A stretch of DNA of 17,566 nt from Candidatus Saccharimonadia bacterium (lineage in GTDB: Bacteria; Patescibacteriota; Saccharimonadia; Saccharimonadales; Saccharimonadaceae). The stretch is from contig JALRBM010000117.1 of assembly GCA_023257755.1 (NCBI GenBank), positions 1 to 17,566 of the forward strand. Reading direction: 5' to 3'. This document shows, piece by piece, positions 6,950-13,270 of this stretch. Numbering within the stretch: position 1 is the first letter of the stretch; every line of letters starts with the position of its first letter. Both the position numbers and the translations under genes were made by a program. The notes below the pieces were generated by a model. That model saw only the letters and a program-made list of their open reading frames with translations. It was not told the origin of the DNA and searched no databases.

Positions 6950-7352
6950 TGGTGGAGCTGCGGGGTACTGCCCCCCGGTCCAGAAGGTAATGTACTATTC
7001 GTCTACAAGCATAGTTTGTCTTAGGGTTACGACATGCCGAACTGAAAAACAAACAAAAATATCCGGAATGTCGCGTGGTGAAATGTCCTCAGGCCGCGCC
7101 ACTGCCCGCGTTGAGAGTAAGTGGCATGTATATGACACCGTCTACCACTATGCCACCTGGCGGCAAACGATGATCGCTAGGCTATTAAGTAGCGATTGGC
7201 GCAAAAGCAGGTGCGCGCAGGGCGCTAGCTGCGTTAGCAGCTGCTGCTTTTACTTTTGCAACTAAGTTTGCAATTAAAAATATACGTTACGCGTATGGTC
7301 GACTTGCAGAATAGTAAATTAAGTTCCCTCTGTCGATAGCTATGTCAGCCCC
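6950..7352 (-). ncRNA. ssrA: tmRNA (transfer-messenger RNA), one-piece
   Basis: tmRNA rescues stalled ribosomes with SmpB and adds a degradation tag. The 403-base minus-strand gene starts GGGGCTG and ends CAGCTCCACCA. These pair as the acceptor stem with the conserved G3-U wobble that identifies alanine tRNA-like ends, and CCA is encoded. A D-arm-like ATCGACAG follows the 5' end. The mRNA-like part has TTAGTT before resume codon GCA (7257-7259), then 24 sense codons and tandem TAA-TAG stops (7182-7187). The stops sit in the loop of an ATCGCTA/TAGCGAT hairpin, as in other tmRNAs. The T-arm has the right 5-7-5 geometry (CGGGG/CCCCG), but the loop reads GGCAGTA instead of a TTCRA-type T-loop. 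It lies between its own promoter and terminator, divergent from the ComM gene. Confidence 0.95.
7185..7259 (-). other. tmRNA tag-peptide reading frame (24 residues)
   Basis: From the resume codon GCA at 7257-7259 the frame encodes a 24-residue peptide beginning AKVKAAAAN and ending FAPIAT, followed by TAA then TAG. Half of the residues are alanine. The last two residues are Ala-Thr, whereas the best known tags end in Ala-Ala (LAA, VAA). The resume position is assigned from alignment by eye with the TAGTC-GCA context of the Escherichia coli tmRNA. Confidence 0.8.
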
Positions 7353-7367
7353 AACATGAATAACCTT

Positions 7368-7376
7368 ATCATATCA
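7368..7376 (-). promoter_or_regulatory. Extended -10 promoter of tmRNA (TGA-TATGAT)
   Basis: TATGAT (7368-7373, minus strand) preceded by TG ends 15 bases before the mature tmRNA 5' end at 7352. Initiation near 7361 would leave a roughly 9-base 5' extension for RNase P to remove. No good -35 box is seen. Confidence 0.6.
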
Positions 7377-7418
7377 CGACTTGCCCTAAAAAGCCAGTTA
7401 TGCTTAACTCAAAGAAGT

Positions 7419-8933
7419 ATGGCAGCAATCGCAAAGGTCCGGTCTGTTGCACCGGTGGGTTTTGAGGGGTGTCTCGTCGAAGTGGAAAGTGATGCCACTA
7501 AGGGCCTCTCTTCTCTTCAGGTTGTCGGCCTTGGTAATAAAGCTATCGATGAAGCTAAGGAACGCGTGCGAAGCGCAATTACCAACTCTCTCTTGGAGTT
7601 CCCGGCGCGGCGCATCACAATCAACCTCGCCCCTGCAGAGCTTCCTAAAGACGGCACTCATTATGATCTTCCAATCGCGTTGGCGATTCTCGTGAGTAGC
7701 GGCCAACTACGTCAAGATGAGGTTGGAGATGCCGCATTCGGCGGCGAACTTGCACTGGATGGCGCGCTTCGCCCTATCAAAGGCGTCATTACTTTAGCTG
7801 AAACAGCGAAAAAAGCGGGGCTTTCTGCTCTCTATCTCCCTGAACAGAATGCCGCACAAGCAAAATTAGTAGCCGGAATACAAATATTTCCCGTCTCTTC
7901 ACTGCGTGCACTTTACCTTCATTTAAAGGGAGAGATTCGCCTTCGCGAGTTCACCTCTGCAAAAACTCGGCCGCAACCCTCCTCTGTCCCAACTCCCTCG
8001 CTCGATGACATCCATGGCCAGGAACAGGCAAAGCGCGCCCTCATAATCGCCGCCGCGGGCCATCACAACCTCCTTTTAACAGGCTCGCCTGGGGCGGGCA
8101 AGACCATGCTCGCACGTACACTTCCCTCTCTCTTGCCCGCCCTTACCCCCGAAGAACAGATTGCTGTGACGAAATTACACAGCCTCGCCGGAGAAACACT
8201 TGATACCGTCGTAGCCCGACGGCCCTTCCGCTCGCCACACCATACAGCCAGTAGAGCCGCGCTAATTGGCGGCGGGCCAAAATCAAAGCCTGGAGATATC
8301 AGCTTGGCACACCTTGGGGTATTATTCCTTGATGAGGTACCCGAATATCCACGGGCGACCCTGGAAGCCCTCCGGCAACCGCTCGAAGATAGGGCTGTGA
8401 CCATAAGCCGGGCAAATGCCCACGCCACTTATCCAGCAGATTTTATGCTTGTTGCCACAATGAATCCCTGCCCCTGCGGTTTTTACGGCGATCAAAGCCG
8501 CGAGTGTTCATGTTCCACGACCCAAATCCTCGCCTACCAAAAACGCCTTTCAGGACCTTTCCTTGACCGTATCGATCTTATCGCAAACGTATCGCGCGTT
8601 CCCAGTGAGGCGCTACTGAATGATACGAAGCATAAAACACAACATGAAAACGCCCAAACAGCGATTCAAGAGGCGCATAATGCTCAAGCTAACAGATACG
8701 ATAGTAGTACGAAAAACAACAGTAATCTTAGCTCTAGCGATATAAAGAAGTTTCTAGCACTCTACCCCGACGTGCGCCAACTACTCACAAAGGCATCCGA
8801 CCGCCTCGGTCTTAGCGCCCGCAGCTACTTTAAAACCATTAAGGTCGCGCGAACCATTGCCGACCTGGAGCGGGCAGCTAAGATTACCCCCGCCCATGTC
8901 AGTGAGGCGCTGCAATATCGACAAAGTACTTGA
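7419..8933 (+). CDS. comM: ComM/YifB-family Mg-chelatase-like AAA+ ATPase
   Basis: The 504-residue protein has the full family layout. There is an N-terminal Lon-protease-like domain (about 1-165; VGLGNKAIDEAKERVRSA), then the AAA+ core with Walker A GSPGAGKT (222-229) and Walker B VLFLDEV (301-307). A sensor region carries a Cys cluster NPCPCGFYGD...CSC (C351, C353, C363, C365), followed by RLSGPFLDRIDL and a C-terminal Mg-chelatase domain ending in helices that pack the ATPase. In proteobacteria ComM is a hexameric helicase that extends heteroduplex DNA during natural transformation; that role here is by homology. I start at the ATG at 7419 (MAAIAKVRS, the usual family start) instead of the upstream ATG at 7356, because the earlier one would run through the tmRNA promoter. 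The stop codon is TGA. Confidence 0.92.
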   Translation: MAAIAKVRSVAPVGFEGCLVEVESDATKGLSSLQVVGLGNKAIDEAKERVRSAITNSLLEFPARRITINLAPAELPKDGTHYDLPIALAILVSSGQLRQDEVGDAAFGGELALDGALRPIKGVITLAETAKKAGLSALYLPEQNAAQAKLVAGIQIFPVSSLRALYLHLKGEIRLREFTSAKTRPQPSSVPTPSLDDIHGQEQAKRALIIAAAGHHNLLLTGSPGAGKTMLARTLPSLLPALTPEEQIAVTKLHSLAGETLDTVVARRPFRSPHHTASRAALIGGGPKSKPGDISLAHLGVLFLDEVPEYPRATLEALRQPLEDRAVTISRANAHATYPADFMLVATMNPCPCGFYGDQSRECSCSTTQILAYQKRLSGPFLDRIDLIANVSRVPSEALLNDTKHKTQHENAQTAIQEAHNAQANRYDSSTKNNSNLSSSDIKKFLALYPDVRQLLTKASDRLGLSARSYFKTIKVARTIADLERAAKITPAHVSEALQYRQST

Positions 8934-8958
8934 ACTAGGGTGGCCAATCTGTTAGACT
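8930..8958 (+). promoter_or_regulatory. Probable promoter of infC-rpmI-rplT
   Basis: TTGAAC (8930-8935) overlaps the comM stop codon. It is followed after 17 bases by TAGACT (8953-8958), preceded by an extended TG. Initiation near 8965 would leave a 42-base leader with a short hairpin (AGTAAC/GTTATT, 8967-8972 and 8977-8982). Each hexamer matches consensus at four of six positions. Confidence 0.45.
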
Positions 8959-9006
8959 ATCTAACGAGTAACTCTAGTTATTGCAAAGTCAAAAAGGAGA
9001 CGAGCA

Positions 9007-9513
9007 ATCAATCAATCAATTCGCATCAACGAGGCAATCCGTTCAAAGGAGCTTCGCGTCATCGGTTCAAATGGCGAGCAAATGGGCATCATGAGTCGAG
9101 ACGAAGCACTGAGGATCGCCGAGGAGGCCGGCGTCGACCTTGTTGAGATCTCACCGAATGCTAATCCACCCGTTGCCAAGGTCATCGACTGGGGTAAATA
9201 CCAGTACCAAAAGATGAAGGAGTTGCAAAAGAACCGCAAAAGCAGCAAAGCTAGCGAGCTGAAGCAAATGCGCTTCGGGCTGAAGATCGGATCAGGCGAC
9301 CTCGATATCAAACTTCGTAAGATTCGAGGATTCCTCGCAGCCGGACACAAAGTGAGAATCCAGATCTTTTACCGCGGCCGCGAGATGGCACACAAGGAAT
9401 TAGGATACGAAATGATTGATCGGATTGTCGCACTACTCGAAGACGACGCAATCCTAGAGCAAAAGCCTCAGATGGCAGGTCGCAATCTGAGCATAGTAGT
9501 AAGGAGTAAATAA
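9007..9513 (+). CDS. infC: Translation initiation factor IF-3, with a probable AUC start codon
   Basis: IF-3 binds the 30S subunit, prevents premature 50S joining and proofreads the start codon. Both domains are present: the N-terminal half contains INEAIRSKELRVIGSNGEQ and DLVEISPNANPPVAKVIDWGKY, and the C-terminal half contains KQMRFGLKIGSGDLDIKLRKIRGFL and FRG-like YRGREMAHKELG. The first in-frame ATG near the front (9070s-9082) would remove most of the N-terminal domain, so it cannot be the start. No ATG, GTG or TTG exists upstream in frame before the TAA at 8962. An ideal AAGGAG (8994-8999) lies 7 bases before ATC at 9007, giving a normal 168-residue IF-3. Non-AUG starts at infC underlie IF-3 autoregulation in Escherichia coli (AUU); the same logic is inferred here. 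The stop overlaps the rpmI start. Confidence 0.93.
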   Translation: MNQSIRINEAIRSKELRVIGSNGEQMGIMSRDEALRIAEEAGVDLVEISPNANPPVAKVIDWGKYQYQKMKELQKNRKSSKASELKQMRFGLKIGSGDLDIKLRKIRGFLAAGHKVRIQIFYRGREMAHKELGYEMIDRIVALLEDDAILEQKPQMAGRNLSIVVRSK

Positions 9514-9707
9514 TGCCAAAGTTAAAGACCCACAAAGGTACCGCCAAGCGTATCAAGCTTACCAGCACTGGTAAGCTGACGCGCCGCCGTGCTTTTGGCA
9601 ACCACCTTTTATCAAAGAAGAGCAAGAGCCGTAAACGTGCCATCAACAGGGGCGCAGCCGTTACCGGCGCAATGGCTAAAAACGTTAAGCGAGCCCTAGG
9701 AGTATAG
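9513..9707 (+). CDS. rpmI: Large ribosomal subunit protein bL35
   Basis: The 64-residue, Lys/Arg-rich protein begins MPKLKTHKGTAKRIKLTSTGK, and LTRRRAFGNHLLSKKSKSRKR is typical of bL35, which binds 23S rRNA in the 50S subunit. Length and start match the family. The ATG shares its A with the infC stop (TAATG), and AAGGAG (9501-9506) lies 6 bases upstream, so translation is probably coupled to infC. It sits in the conserved infC-rpmI-rplT order. Confidence 0.96.
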   Translation: MPKLKTHKGTAKRIKLTSTGKLTRRRAFGNHLLSKKSKSRKRAINRGAAVTGAMAKNVKRALGV

Positions 9708-9710
9708 ACC

Positions 9711-10055
9711 ATGCGAGTTAAACGAGGCGTCACCGCAAGAGCAAAGCACAAAAAGATCCTTAAATTAGCAAAGGGCATGCAGCACAACCGCACCCGCAGC
9801 TACCGTCTCGCCAAGCAGGCTGTTATTCGGGCGCTTCAGTATGCCTACCGCGACCGCCGCAACAAGAAGCGTGACCTACGGGGTCTTTGGATCACCCGCA
9901 TCAACGCCGCAGCACGAGAGCAAGGAACGACCTACGGTAAGCTTATTGCCGGCTTGAAGGCCGCCAACATCGAGCTTGACCGCAAGGTACTCGCAGAACT
10001 GGCCGTTAACGAGCCAAAAGCTTTCGCAGAAGTCGTAAAGAACGCCAAGAACTAG
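9711..10055 (+). CDS. rplT: Large ribosomal subunit protein bL20
   Basis: The 114-residue basic protein contains the bL20 signatures VKRGVTARAKHKKILKLAKG, YAYRDRRNKKRDLRGLWITRINAA and YGKLIAGLKAANIELDRKVLAELA. bL20 is an early 50S assembly protein that organises domain II of 23S rRNA; in other bacteria it also represses its own operon, but I see no obvious binding mimic in the short leader here. AGGAG lies 8 bases before the ATG, 3 bases after the rpmI stop. A terminator follows directly. Confidence 0.97.
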   Translation: MRVKRGVTARAKHKKILKLAKGMQHNRTRSYRLAKQAVIRALQYAYRDRRNKKRDLRGLWITRINAAAREQGTTYGKLIAGLKAANIELDRKVLAELAVNEPKAFAEVVKNAKN

Positions 10056-10076
10056 CGCTTCTCCTCCTTACACACG

Positions 10077-10104
10077 AAAATACCGCCTGATAGGCGGTAT
10101 TTTT
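10077..10104. terminator. Bidirectional intrinsic terminator between rplT and rnpB
   Basis: An 11 bp stem (10077-10087 with 10093-10103; core TACCGCC/GGCGGTA) with a 5-base loop is flanked by A and T runs, so it can terminate the ribosomal operon on the plus strand and rnpB on the minus strand. It begins 21 bases after the rplT stop and ends 7 bases from the rnpB 3' end. Confidence 0.9.
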
Positions 10105-10110
10105 CGATAA

Positions 10111-10519
10111 CAGTTTATCGGTAAGCCGGGTTCTGTCGAGGGCGGTCATCTATCTAGCCTGGCAGTTACCTACCAGATCGAGCGGATAGCGACCTACGGG
10201 CGGACAACCCTTGATGTAGATCTCCTTGCAGCCGACAGGGTTTACCTCCTTCACATGTCACCATGTGTCGCTGTGGGCTCTTACTTTCGCCTTGGCCGCT
10301 GACGCGGCGAAGGCTTATCCCGGACGAGCCGGGCCCACTCCTTTCACCCTTACCTTCTCCGGCCTTGACGCAACTAAGGCGCCACTCCCTTGCAAAGGCG
10401 GTTTCGTTTCTGTGGCACTTTCCCTAGGGTCACCCCCGGTCGCCGTTAGCGACTGTCGCGTCCTGCGCTGCCCGGACTTTCCTCTTGTCTACAAAGACAA
10501 GCGACCGTCTGACAAACTG
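10111..10519 (-). ncRNA. rnpB: RNase P RNA (bacterial type A-like)
   Basis: RNase P RNA is the catalytic subunit that trims 5' leaders from tRNA precursors. On the minus strand the conserved P4-region sequences are clear: GAGGAAAGTCCGGGC near the 5' side, CACAGAAACGAAACCGCC, GTAAGGGTGAAAG, AGTAAGAGCCCAC, and the 3' signature ACAGAACCCGGCTTA. The ends CAGTTTGTC and GATAAACTG pair as helix P1, which sets the limits and a length of about 409 bases; either end could be off by a few bases. A consensus extended -10 box lies just upstream, and the shared terminator at 10077-10104 just downstream. Confidence 0.95.
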
Positions 10520-10527
10520 TCTTGTTT

Positions 10528-10536
10528 ATTATACCA
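10528..10536 (-). promoter_or_regulatory. Extended -10 promoter of rnpB (TGG-TATAAT)
   Basis: A perfect TATAAT (10528-10533, minus strand) with upstream TG puts initiation at about 10520-10522, matching the rnpB 5' end defined by helix P1. The element abuts the stop codon of the upstream Nudix-RNase HI gene. No -35 match is visible. Confidence 0.8.
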
Positions 10537-11409
10537 TTAGCCTTCGGCATGCGCGTCTAGAATTTTATTTACCATGCCATCCGCTAATTGGTTAAACTCT
10601 CGCCTGACATGAGAAAACGACACCTTTTCAAACTGACCCTGAAGCTCCTTGATACGTTCGTGAATAGGCCAAAGCTCTCTGTTGCGTATCTGATATATAC
10701 CATTCATCTGGTTCACAACCAGCAGGCTATCCATGCGAAAATCGACTGTTTTCACCCCCATGGAGAGGGCTTTTTCGAGCCCTAGCCTCACCCCGTGATA
10801 TTCAGCAATATTATTGGTTGCAATCCCAAGATACATACCGCCTTCATGGAGCACATGTTCCTGCGAATTCATAATGACAAAACCGGCTGCTGACGGCCCC
10901 GGATTCCCGCGCGATCCCCCATCAGAATAAATGATCGCGTGCGAAATATCCGTAGCTTTCCCAACATCACTTCCAATTAAAACTTCTTCTTTAACAGAGG
11001 TAACTCGCTGTTGTGATATGCCCAACAATAGTTTAGCAGACTCGGTTAGTTCCTCTTGCTGGATATCTGCCGTGGACTCCCATTTGTAATGATTGTAGTT
11101 TTGACTAAGATGTACCCGCGCCCCGCCCGAACCCACGCTAACCAGGTAGAGTATAAGGACGTACTGCATGTCCCTATCGTCGTGATCGATATATGTCAGC
11201 ACATCGAACAGCTGGGCCGTCTGAATAGTCAGCCCTGCGTCATCGCCCAAGTAACGCGCCAGGGCATCCTCGGGCTGTTCACCGTAGCCAAGCTTGCCAC
11301 CAGGAAGCTCGTACTTCCCCAAAATTGACGGCCGGCCGTTGGCACGGCGCAAAAGAAGCGTTTTCTCGTCTTTACGGATAATAGCCCGGACTGCAATGCG
11401 TTGGTTCAT
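10537..11409 (-). CDS. Nudix hydrolase - RNase HI fusion protein
   Basis: This is a 290-residue two-domain protein. Residues 1-130 form a Nudix fold (LLLRRANGRPSILGKYELPGGKLGYGE). Its Nudix box keeps G38, E44, R52 and G59, but the REUXEE core reads RYLGDD, so the first Glu is Tyr and the last two are Asp; activity may be altered or lost. Residues 157-290 form an RNase HI domain with DGGSRGNPGP (D163), NIAEYHG (E203), RMDSLLVV (D227) and QLADGMV (D277), so all four catalytic acids are present. RNase HI cleaves RNA in RNA-DNA hybrids. Pairing it with a Nudix domain suggests nucleotide-pool or R-loop housekeeping, which is inference. The ribosome binding site is weak (GAAAG). A TGA-TAAAAT box at 11443-11451 is the likely promoter. 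Confidence 0.9.
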   Translation of the reverse strand: MNQRIAVRAIIRKDEKTLLLRRANGRPSILGKYELPGGKLGYGEQPEDALARYLGDDAGLTIQTAQLFDVLTYIDHDDRDMQYVLILYLVSVGSGGARVHLSQNYNHYKWESTADIQQEELTESAKLLLGISQQRVTSVKEEVLIGSDVGKATDISHAIIYSDGGSRGNPGPSAAGFVIMNSQEHVLHEGGMYLGIATNNIAEYHGVRLGLEKALSMGVKTVDFRMDSLLVVNQMNGIYQIRNRELWPIHERIKELQGQFEKVSFSHVRREFNQLADGMVNKILDAHAEG

Positions 11410-11442
11410 GTTTTACTTTCTGTTTTAGCTTACCCTATTGCT

Positions 11443-11451
11443 ATTTTATCA
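11443..11451 (-). promoter_or_regulatory. Extended -10 element (TGA-TAAAAT) for the Nudix-RNase HI gene
   Basis: TAAAAT (11443-11448, minus strand) with upstream TG predicts initiation near 11436, about 27 bases before the ATG at 11409. It lies just after the tRNA-Pro terminator. No clear -35 box is present. Confidence 0.5.
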
Positions 11452-11462
11452 GTACTTTACAC

Positions 11463-11491
11463 TATAAAAAATAAGCGGACAAAAGGCCGCT
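11463..11491 (-). terminator. Terminator downstream of tRNA-Pro
   Basis: On the minus strand a 5 bp AGCGG/CCGCT stem, with one more pair beyond a mismatch, is followed by TTATTTTTTATAG. It starts 4 bases after the encoded CCA of the tRNA. Confidence 0.65.
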
Positions 11492-11494
11492 CTA

Positions 11495-11571
11495 TGGTCG
11501 GGGTGACTGGACTTGAACCAGCGACCTCACGGCCCCCAGCCGTGCGCGCTACCAGGCTGCGCCACACCCCG
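11495..11571 (-). tRNA. tRNA-Pro (anticodon GGG)
   Basis: The minus-strand sequence folds into a full cloverleaf. The acceptor CGGGGTG/CACCCCG has the C1-G72 pair typical of bacterial proline tRNAs. The D-arm is GCGC...GCGC with GGTA, the anticodon stem is CACGG/CCGTG with loop CTGGGGG (anticodon GGG at 11535-11537), and the T-arm is GCTGG-TTCAAGT-CCAGT. Discriminator A and CCA are encoded (11495-11498). GGG reads CCC and CCU proline codons. Upstream lies the candidate structured RNA at 11583-11734, which may share its transcript; a weak TATTAT at 11577-11582 could give the tRNA its own start. Confidence 0.97.
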
Positions 11572-11582
11572 AAAAAATAATA

Positions 11583-11734
11583 AACAAAGGCCCAGAACCT
11601 CTGCGGCGCTTGATATTCCCCGCGATATAGCAAGGTGGGTGTTCTCAAATTACTCCCACGAGAGTAAATCATTCGAACTCCCTATCAATATGATATTCAG
11701 GAAAATCATATACGCCGACGGATTGTCCTGGACA
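11583..11734 (-). ncRNA. Candidate structured RNA (multi-hairpin) upstream of tRNA-Pro
   Basis: The gap between the M50 gene and tRNA-Pro has a consensus extended -10 promoter and folds on the minus strand into a closed multibranch shape. CCAGGAC (11725-11731) pairs with GTTCTGG (11592-11598). Inside that, CGGCG (11713-11717) pairs with CGCCG (11604-11608). Within these lie three hairpins: ATATGAT/ATCATAT, GGGAGTTC/GAACACCC enclosing TTACTC/GAGTAA, and CTTG...ATAT/ATAT...CAAG. The closing helix is followed by GTTTATTATTTTTT, which could act as a terminator. I could not match it to SRP RNA, 6S RNA or a T-box. It could be an independent RNA or the 5' leader of the tRNA transcript. Confidence 0.5.
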
Positions 11735-11740
11735 CCTTTT

Positions 11741-11749
11741 ATTATACCA
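11741..11749 (-). promoter_or_regulatory. Extended -10 promoter (TGG-TATAAT) for the structured RNA / tRNA-Pro
   Basis: A perfect TATAAT (11741-11746, minus strand) preceded by TG uses the same nine bases as the rnpB promoter. Predicted initiation is near 11734. It sits 9 bases after the M50 gene stop. Confidence 0.75.
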
Positions 11750-11757
11750 TTTTATGG

Positions 11758-12390
11758 CTAGCCGATGCCAAAGATACGTCCAAAAACATCCACGAAAAAG
11801 CTTGTGCCGGCTTGCATAAATCGACCAATGACAGGGCTGGCGATTAGAACGATAGCAAAAATAAAGAAAATACCGAAACGCTCGATTGCTTCCATCCCGC
11901 GGCGGACGAATTCGGGTGCCAGCGCGTAAAGCACACGCGATCCGTCAAGAGGCGGAATAGGGATGGAGTTGAAGATAAAGAACCCAAGGTTAACAAGTAC
12001 GGCAGTAACAAGAATCTGACCAATAACCCCATCCTGGGACACTCCGACAAGAGCATAAATACCAAAAGCAATAAAGGCGATCAACAGGTTCGTTAGCGGC
12101 CCCGCCATGGCCACAAGCGCCGCGCCCCATTCATCATAACGGACCCTATTGGGATTAAACGGCACAGGCTTGGCCCCGCCAAAGATTGGCGCCCCGACGA
12201 TTGCCAGCATGACAGGGAGAAGAATCGTTAGAAAAGGATCGATATGCTTAACCGGGTTAAGTGTCAGCCGCCCCTCCAGCTTGGCCGTATCGTCCCCCAG
12301 CCAGTAGCTCATAAAAGCATGCATGGCCTCGTGAAGTGTCATCGACACTAAAATAACACCGATGACGATTGCAATATAACCAATATCCAT
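11758..12390 (-). CDS. M50-family (site-2-protease-like) membrane zinc metalloprotease
   Basis: The 210-residue polytopic protein carries the HExxH zinc motif HEAMH (20-24) in its first membrane segment and the second-ligand motif NSIPIPPLDG (141-150, Asp149) in a later one. MAGPLTNLLIAF (95-106) is also typical. These define the minimal site-2-protease core; such enzymes cut substrates within the membrane and often act in envelope-stress or regulatory proteolysis. There is no PDZ or CBS domain, so the target cannot be guessed. Its start has no Shine-Dalgarno site, but a perfect TATAAT ends 8 bases upstream of the ATG, implying a leaderless mRNA. Confidence 0.92.
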   Translation of the reverse strand: MDIGYIAIVIGVILVSMTLHEAMHAFMSYWLGDDTAKLEGRLTLNPVKHIDPFLTILLPVMLAIVGAPIFGGAKPVPFNPNRVRYDEWGAALVAMAGPLTNLLIAFIAFGIYALVGVSQDGVIGQILVTAVLVNLGFFIFNSIPIPPLDGSRVLYALAPEFVRRGMEAIERFGIFFIFAIVLIASPVIGRFMQAGTSFFVDVFGRIFGIG

Positions 12391-12398
12391 TAGGATAT

Positions 12399-12404
12399 AT
12401 TATA
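12399..12404 (-). promoter_or_regulatory. -10 box (TATAAT) of the M50 gene, leaderless arrangement
   Basis: TATAAT on the minus strand ends 8 bases before the ATG at 12390, so RNA synthesis should begin at or within two bases of the start codon. No -35 box is recognised. Confidence 0.6.
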
Positions 12405-12416
12405 CACTAGTCCCGG

Positions 12417-13127
12417 CTAGTACTCGGTCTCATCATAGTAAAACTCGCGCTCCGCGAAAGTCTCGCCTTTATCGATGAGATCCATGAAATCATCGACGCT
12501 TACAAAGCGTTTTGGTTGCTGGTGGAATTCCTCGTTGGTCATCCAGCGATTCACTCCACCCTCAAATTGCTCGATAAGCTGCCCGCGGTAAGCAGTCGCA
12601 TACACGCAAAGGAAAATCTTATCCTCTAACAGCGCGCCTGTCGCTTTGTTGAAATCACGTTTATGGTACAGCAGTCGGTACTCAAAGTCCGCTTCAAGCC
12701 CCGTTTCTTCCTTTAGTTCGCGCTTCGCAGCCTCAATAACCGACTCTCCCCAGCGCACTTTACCGCCAACCCGTCCCCAAAAGTCGTAATAGGGGTTCTT
12801 CTTGCGTTGTTGGAATAAAAATTCACGCTCTCCTTTATCATTTCTTCGCTCTAAGGTGATAGCCACCGACACTTTTGGCTGCCTTTCGATCGTCTTGTCG
12901 TCAGTATCCATTCGGTTCGCGTATTCTTTCCCTTGGTGGGTCAATTTGTAGTGCTTGGCACCCTTCTCCACGTAGCCTTCTTCAATCAGTTTCTTGATAT
13001 GGAAGGAGAAATGATCGCTACTCAGTTTCGTTCCTTTTTGAAGTTCGGAAAAGGCAGCTTCGGGCGTAAATAATAAGTGGTGCAAGATTGCCGCTTGTGC
13101 CTCATGTGCCTGTGGTTCGTAACTCAT
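12417..13127 (-). CDS. Winged-helix - Nudix domain protein
   Basis: The 236-residue protein has an N-terminal winged helix (about 8-75; FSELQKGTKLSSDHFSFHIKKLIEEGYVEKG) of the ArsR/GntR-like type, followed by a Nudix domain (about 84-225). The Nudix box is perfect: G122-KVRWG-E128 ... R136-E-L-K-E-E-T-G-L144. The combination resembles Nudix-related transcription regulators, in which the Nudix fold senses a nucleotide-type metabolite, but the intact box argues for real pyrophosphohydrolase activity here. Substrate and DNA target are unknown. AAGGAGG lies 6-9 bases before the ATG at 13127. It is divergent from rpmB, so autoregulation or control of rpmB from the shared 143-base gap is possible. 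Confidence 0.88.
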   Translation of the reverse strand: MSYEPQAHEAQAAILHHLLFTPEAAFSELQKGTKLSSDHFSFHIKKLIEEGYVEKGAKHYKLTHQGKEYANRMDTDDKTIERQPKVSVAITLERRNDKGEREFLFQQRKKNPYYDFWGRVGGKVRWGESVIEAAKRELKEETGLEADFEYRLLYHKRDFNKATGALLEDKIFLCVYATAYRGQLIEQFEGGVNRWMTNEEFHQQPKRFVSVDDFMDLIDKGETFAEREFYYDETEY

Positions 13128-13201
13128 ATTCCTCCTCCTTGTTATGCTACCCTAGAGAATACGCTGCTGGCGCTTATATATCCAGTAAAGCCGACTTCAC
13201 C

Positions 13202-13230
13202 TTGACGAAAAAGCACCAAAAGGGTAAAAT
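13202..13230 (+). promoter_or_regulatory. Promoter of rpmB (TTGACG - 17 bp - TAAAAT)
   Basis: TTGACG (13202-13207) and TAAAAT (13225-13230), each matching five of six consensus positions, are separated by 17 bases. Initiation near 13237 gives a leader of about 34 bases before the ATG at 13271. Confidence 0.75.
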
Positions 13231-13270
13231 GGTAAAGATTTGTAAAAATAAGTGGAAGTAATAAGTAATT

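Noticed and set aside
6990..7265. Plus-strand 91-codon open frame
   Set aside because: It lies entirely antisense within the tmRNA gene.
9082..9513. IF-3 starting at the ATG at 9082
   Set aside because: It would delete conserved N-terminal residues that are encoded in frame upstream, and it has no suitable Shine-Dalgarno site.
10226..10540. Plus-strand 104-codon open frame
   Set aside because: It is the complement of the RNase P RNA gene and has no coding signature.
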